Source of the DNA: Phytoseiulus persimilis
Taxonomy: Eukaryota; Arthropoda; Arachnida; Mesostigmata; Phytoseiidae
Length of the DNA stretch: 64,000 nt
Assembly: GCA_037576195.1 (NCBI GenBank)
Contig: CM075101.1
Coordinates: 38,998,001 to 39,062,000, forward strand
Reading direction: 5' to 3'
In this document: in pieces, positions 61,733 to 64,000 of the stretch
How the letters are laid out: each line of letters opens with the position of its first letter
Position numbering within the stretch: the first letter of the stretch is position 1
Made by a program: the position numbers and the translations under genes
Notes under the pieces: generated by a model
Databases searched by the model: none
Told to the model about the DNA's origin: nothing
Seen by the model: the letters and a program-made list of their open reading frames with translations, nothing else

Positions 61733-63642
61733 CTGTATGTATGACGCCGGCTGGATTATCCGTTCAGAAGCAAAGTTGTAAAGCGATCCCGCTGCCGAAG
61801 AGATGGAGATGCTCTTCGAATCGATACAGGCCCCGCTGTTTTGGTAGGAAAAAAAAACGGAAAGATCCAAAAGACTTCCAAAGATGTGACTCGTTTTCGT
61901 AGTCTGTCCGCGGCGATTGTTCAGAAGAACATGGGAGCGGTAGAGCTCGCGTCTGTAGTACCGAGACGCACAACACAAACGTAGGTCATGCCCGGGATGC
62001 GGCTTCTGGATTTCCTGCATTGGCTCCCTTGATTTCAAGATCATCTCCAATTGCTCTCTTTGAGGCCGAAGAGGGCGAGATAAGGAAAATCGAGCAACAA
62101 TTAGAACAAAGGAGATCATAAGAAAGTATACAATCGAGGATAAGGTAGACAAGGGGAGCCGGAGGGGGAGATTAGCGGAGTTGATACAACAACCGACCAC
62201 GCATACGACCGGCCGCTCGAACGACGAACCAAACTTTCGAAGACTTGATTGTTTGTGTTTGCGATAGGCTCCTTGCCGCCGCCGCCGCCGCCGAATCGAA
62301 CGGACGGGTCGTCGGTGAACGAAACAATAAAAAGTAGCGCGAGGTGACCGATAAGTTTCCAAACAGCGAAATTGGGTGGTATTTCAGTGAGCGCTTTCGC
62401 TCGTCCCCTCTTCTACTTTTATTCAGCGAGCAAGGAAGTCTCGGAGACAACAACGTTTTCGGCGCCGCCGCCACCACCACCGCAGCAGAATCGGCCGTCG
62501 TAACCGGCAGATCAACAGTCAGCTCAACAGCAAGCTGCTACCCAGAAAATTCCGCCATCACTATTCCTCTGTATTGTACGGGCATGACCGAAAGCTAGCC
62601 AAACAGCCAGCCTCCCCGCGCGTAAATGTTCTAAAACGAATACATGTAGTCAAATCACTTCGGATTCAATGGCCCAGCCGGGCCTGGCAATGTCACTCAC
62701 GCCAACGAATCCCCAGAGCGGGAAAACACATGGTGTAAACATGCCAGCGGACACAGGTATCGAGTAGTACGAGTTAACAACGAGCAGAGTACGTTACGAA
62801 CGGGTTATGACGGATTCGGTTGAGCCGTTGAGAAACGGGAGCCAGAGGGGAACGAGGAGGAGAAGGAGGGGTTTCGGAGACGATTTTCGCTCTCGCGTTT
62901 CGCGTGCTCGCTCGTGCCGTGTCCCGTGTGCAATCAAATCATCGACACTCAACGAAAAGGCGGAAAACCAAGGAGTCAGGGACAGAAGTCTCTCGATGAG
63001 CGAGCTCTGGATTCTGAACAAACCAAGGGGCGGAAAGGAGGGGGTCGTTTTTTTTCTCTGTTTGTCTTGTCAATTCATGACAATATCGTGACAACTATGT
63101 GGTGCGTCAAGTCTCTGACCTGATGTGGCCTGGCCGATGTTATTCAACTGAGCCGAGATCCTGCCCAGCTGACCAATCAATTGTAGGGTTGTGGAAGATG
63201 TTGTTAGATGTGACTGCATCTGAGTCACATTGTGAAGACCGCGGGCCTTTGGAGGCCGCGTAAGGTCATAGTGCGTACCTTCTCTTCGCATGCCCATCTT
63301 GAGACACTTCTTCAGCCGGCAGTCTTGACACTGATTTCGATGATGCTGGTCGATGGGGCAGTTCCTGTTCCCTCGGCAGGTGTAGCTAAGATTCCTGCGC
63401 ACGCTACGTTTGAAGAACGATTTACACCCCTCGCACGTAAATTGCCCGTAGTGCTTTCCAGAACTCTTGTCACCACATACGACGCACTCGATGTTGTGCG
63501 CTTGCATTTGCGCCGCGGTCGGCCCGTTCTTGTCTGGCTGGGGGGTGCCGGACTGCGGGGGATGAATCCCCATCAGCTCGTGATCTCCCAGGCCCAGACC
63601 TAACGGTGGTTCCCGCCACGGTGTCATGCCAACTAATGCCAT
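30631..63642 (-). CDS. svp: Seven-up / COUP-TF orphan nuclear receptor (NR2F)
   Basis: Four coding exons: 63642-63279, 57543-56902, 31271-31038 and 30668-30631, giving 425 residues with all phases 1. COUP-TF proteins bind direct repeats of AGGTCA as dimers, mainly repress transcription and specify neurons and photoreceptors in insects. The DNA-binding domain covers residues 53-118 and the ligand-binding domain runs from about 190 to the C-terminus. The end [15 protein letters not shown] is equivalent to the NSFSWPY-type and SSFNWPYM-type ends of the family. The start at 63642 is the first ATG after an in-frame TGA. Introns are 5,735, 25,630 and 369 bases. The N-terminal region is only 50 residues, shorter than in Drosophila. 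Residue 107 is Asp in CQDCRLKKC, where remembered family members have Tyr. Confidence 0.95.
31038..31271 (-). CDS. svp: svp exon 3 (ligand-binding domain, C-terminal half)
   Basis: It begins after TTACTCTTTGCAG and encodes residues 336-413: [38 protein letters not shown], then [20 protein letters not shown]. The last part includes the AF-2 helix region. It ends at a GGTGAGTA donor. DACALTD replaces the DACGLSD of flies and vertebrates. Confidence 0.95.
45197..45248. repeat. CATC/CCGT tetranucleotide tract
   Basis: Runs of CATC then CCGT and TTCG-like words, drifting from one 4-base unit to another. Confidence 0.7.
47300..47320. repeat. Poly-G run (21 bases)
   Basis: Twenty-one consecutive G on the plus strand, preceded by GGGGGA. 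It could form G-quadruplex or triplex structures, or its length could be a sequencing artefact. Confidence 0.8.
47895..48359 (+). other. Open frame with two CxxC pairs inside svp intron 2
   Basis: ATG-initiated, 154 codons. It contains CPQC near residue 38 and CLRC near residue 94, the spacing of a possible zinc ribbon, and an N-terminal basic/Ser-rich lead ([13 protein letters not shown]). There is no known family, no poly(A) signal and no clear promoter, so it may be chance. Confidence 0.2.
49513..49540. repeat. (GCTC)n microsatellite
   Basis: About seven near-perfect CTCG units in svp intron 2. Confidence 0.85.
56902..57543 (-). CDS. svp: svp exon 2 (hinge and ligand-binding domain, N-terminal part)
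   Basis: It begins after TCTCGTTTGCAG with AVQRGRVPP, the family's hinge start. A Gly/Ser/Pro-rich linker follows, then [44 protein letters not shown] and the highly conserved [15 protein letters not shown] and [17 protein letters not shown] stretches. It covers residues 122-335. The donor is GACAG then GTGAGC. Confidence 0.96.
58511..58602. repeat. GAGC/GGCA tetranucleotide cluster
   Basis: Two blocks of GAGC units and two of GGCA units separated by 20-25 bases of GC-rich sequence, in svp intron 1. Confidence 0.75.
61686..61727. repeat. (TG)n dinucleotide microsatellite
   Basis: About 21 uninterrupted TG units, in svp intron 1. Confidence 0.95.
63120..63278 (-). other. svp: Possible in-frame extension of the svp DNA-binding exon by an alternative donor
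   Basis: The exon 1 frame stays open past its donor at 63278. A second donor-like site (CACATCAG then GTCAGA, GT at 63119-63118) lies 159 bases on, exactly 53 codons, and keeps phase 1. Splicing from it to exon 2 would therefore insert 53 residues just after the DNA-binding domain. The insert reads as polar then helical ([19 protein letters not shown]). Confidence 0.4.
63279..63642 (-). CDS. svp: svp exon 1 (N-terminus and DNA-binding domain)
   Basis: It encodes residues 1-121. The two C4 zinc fingers run from [14 protein letters not shown] to CQDCRLKKC with P-box CEGCKS (residues 70-75), followed by MGMRRE. The donor is GAAG then GTACGC. The short N-terminal part ([13 protein letters not shown]...) is Pro/Gly-rich. 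Confidence 0.96.
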
Positions 63643-64000
63643 ACCAGCGGCAACCGCGCCGCTAGTTTGCTGGTAGAGCAGCACTGTTTCGAGCGGTTTC
63701 ACTTTGTTGAAAACGTGGTCTCCGCCCGCGACAGCCGATCGGAGCTCAGCAGCTACCGTGACGTCGTCGTCGTCGTCGGCGTTTGTTCCGGTGCTAGACA
63801 ACGACCCCGGCCGCGATTTGTGTCGAGTTGCTTCGCAACAGCTGTTCGCGGTTGACAACAAGTGACAGTCTCGGCGAGGCTGGCACTGATTTTGGCGCTT
63901 GGGTCCGGTTCGGTCGAGTTCAGTTCAGCTGGACCCGGACGCGGAGACGCGTTGAAGTTGGAGATTATCACAAAACGCACATCAAGTTGCAGAAGAACAC
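63643..64000 (-). other. svp 5' UTR or upstream region
   Basis: The frame remains open for about 90 codons upstream of the svp ATG without another ATG, then meets a TGA near 63917. It includes a run of Asp codons from (GTC)n on the plus strand. Nothing else is recognised up to the window edge. Confidence 0.5.

Larger units (their letters stand above)
57544..63278 (-). other. svp intron 1 (5.7 kb)
   Basis: No exon was recognised apart from the possible exon extension at its start (63120-63278). Repeats are at 58511-58602 (GAGC/GGCA), 59436-59455 (GGCA) and 61686-61727 (TG)n. Confidence 0.65.

Noticed and set aside
63643..63861. Longer svp N-terminus from an upstream TTG
   Set aside because: There is no ATG between the in-frame TGA and 63642; TTG starts are not expected, and the extra stretch includes a triplet repeat.

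Overview
The window is nuclear DNA of an animal, almost certainly an arthropod. Coding sequence is split by GT-AG introns, the recognisable proteins are metazoan, and the nuclear receptor is closest in memory to insect Seven-up/COUP-TF. A chelicerate such as a mite would fit the compact genes with short introns and the roughly balanced base composition, but that is inference. No rRNA, tRNA, CRISPR array or bacterial operon was seen.

Left part (1-12.1 kb), a compact housekeeping cluster. METTL5 (+, 18S rRNA m6A methyltransferase) converges on TRMT10A (-, tRNA m1G9 methyltransferase). After an interval holding a striking insulin/IGF A-chain-like exon (-, about 4.3 kb) comes MPHOSPH6 (-, exosome cofactor), which uses a GC-AG intron and has its poly(A) signal overlapping the stop codon. 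MPHOSPH6 diverges from the first of two tandem cytochrome b5 genes (+). The second copy lies about 2.8 kb downstream. The duplication includes upstream sequence, and the two copies have different C-terminal anchor exons. Exon joins were set by reading-frame phase and by remembered family sequence, and the phases close in every case.

Middle part (12-30 kb). No gene is recognised with confidence. There are a MITE-like element with inverted termini (14.75-15.18 kb), a foldback repeat just before it, the longest open frame in the window (422 codons with an N-terminal hydrophobic segment, 15.8-17.0 kb) and several weak exon-like readings.

Right part (30.3-64 kb), one large minus-strand gene: seven-up/COUP-TF (svp), four coding exons, 425 residues. 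A 5.7 kb intron separates the DNA-binding exon from the first ligand-binding exon, and a 25.6 kb intron rich in tetranucleotide repeats separates the two ligand-binding exons. Two features suggest extra isoforms. A second donor 159 bases past the DNA-binding exon keeps phase and would insert 53 residues. After the normal TGA stop (followed by C), the frame stays open for 112 more codons, suggesting stop-codon readthrough.

Functionally, the left cluster serves RNA modification and processing (18S rRNA, tRNA, 5.8S processing) and microsomal or mitochondrial electron transfer. svp is a developmental transcription factor whose large introns are the likely home of its regulatory elements.
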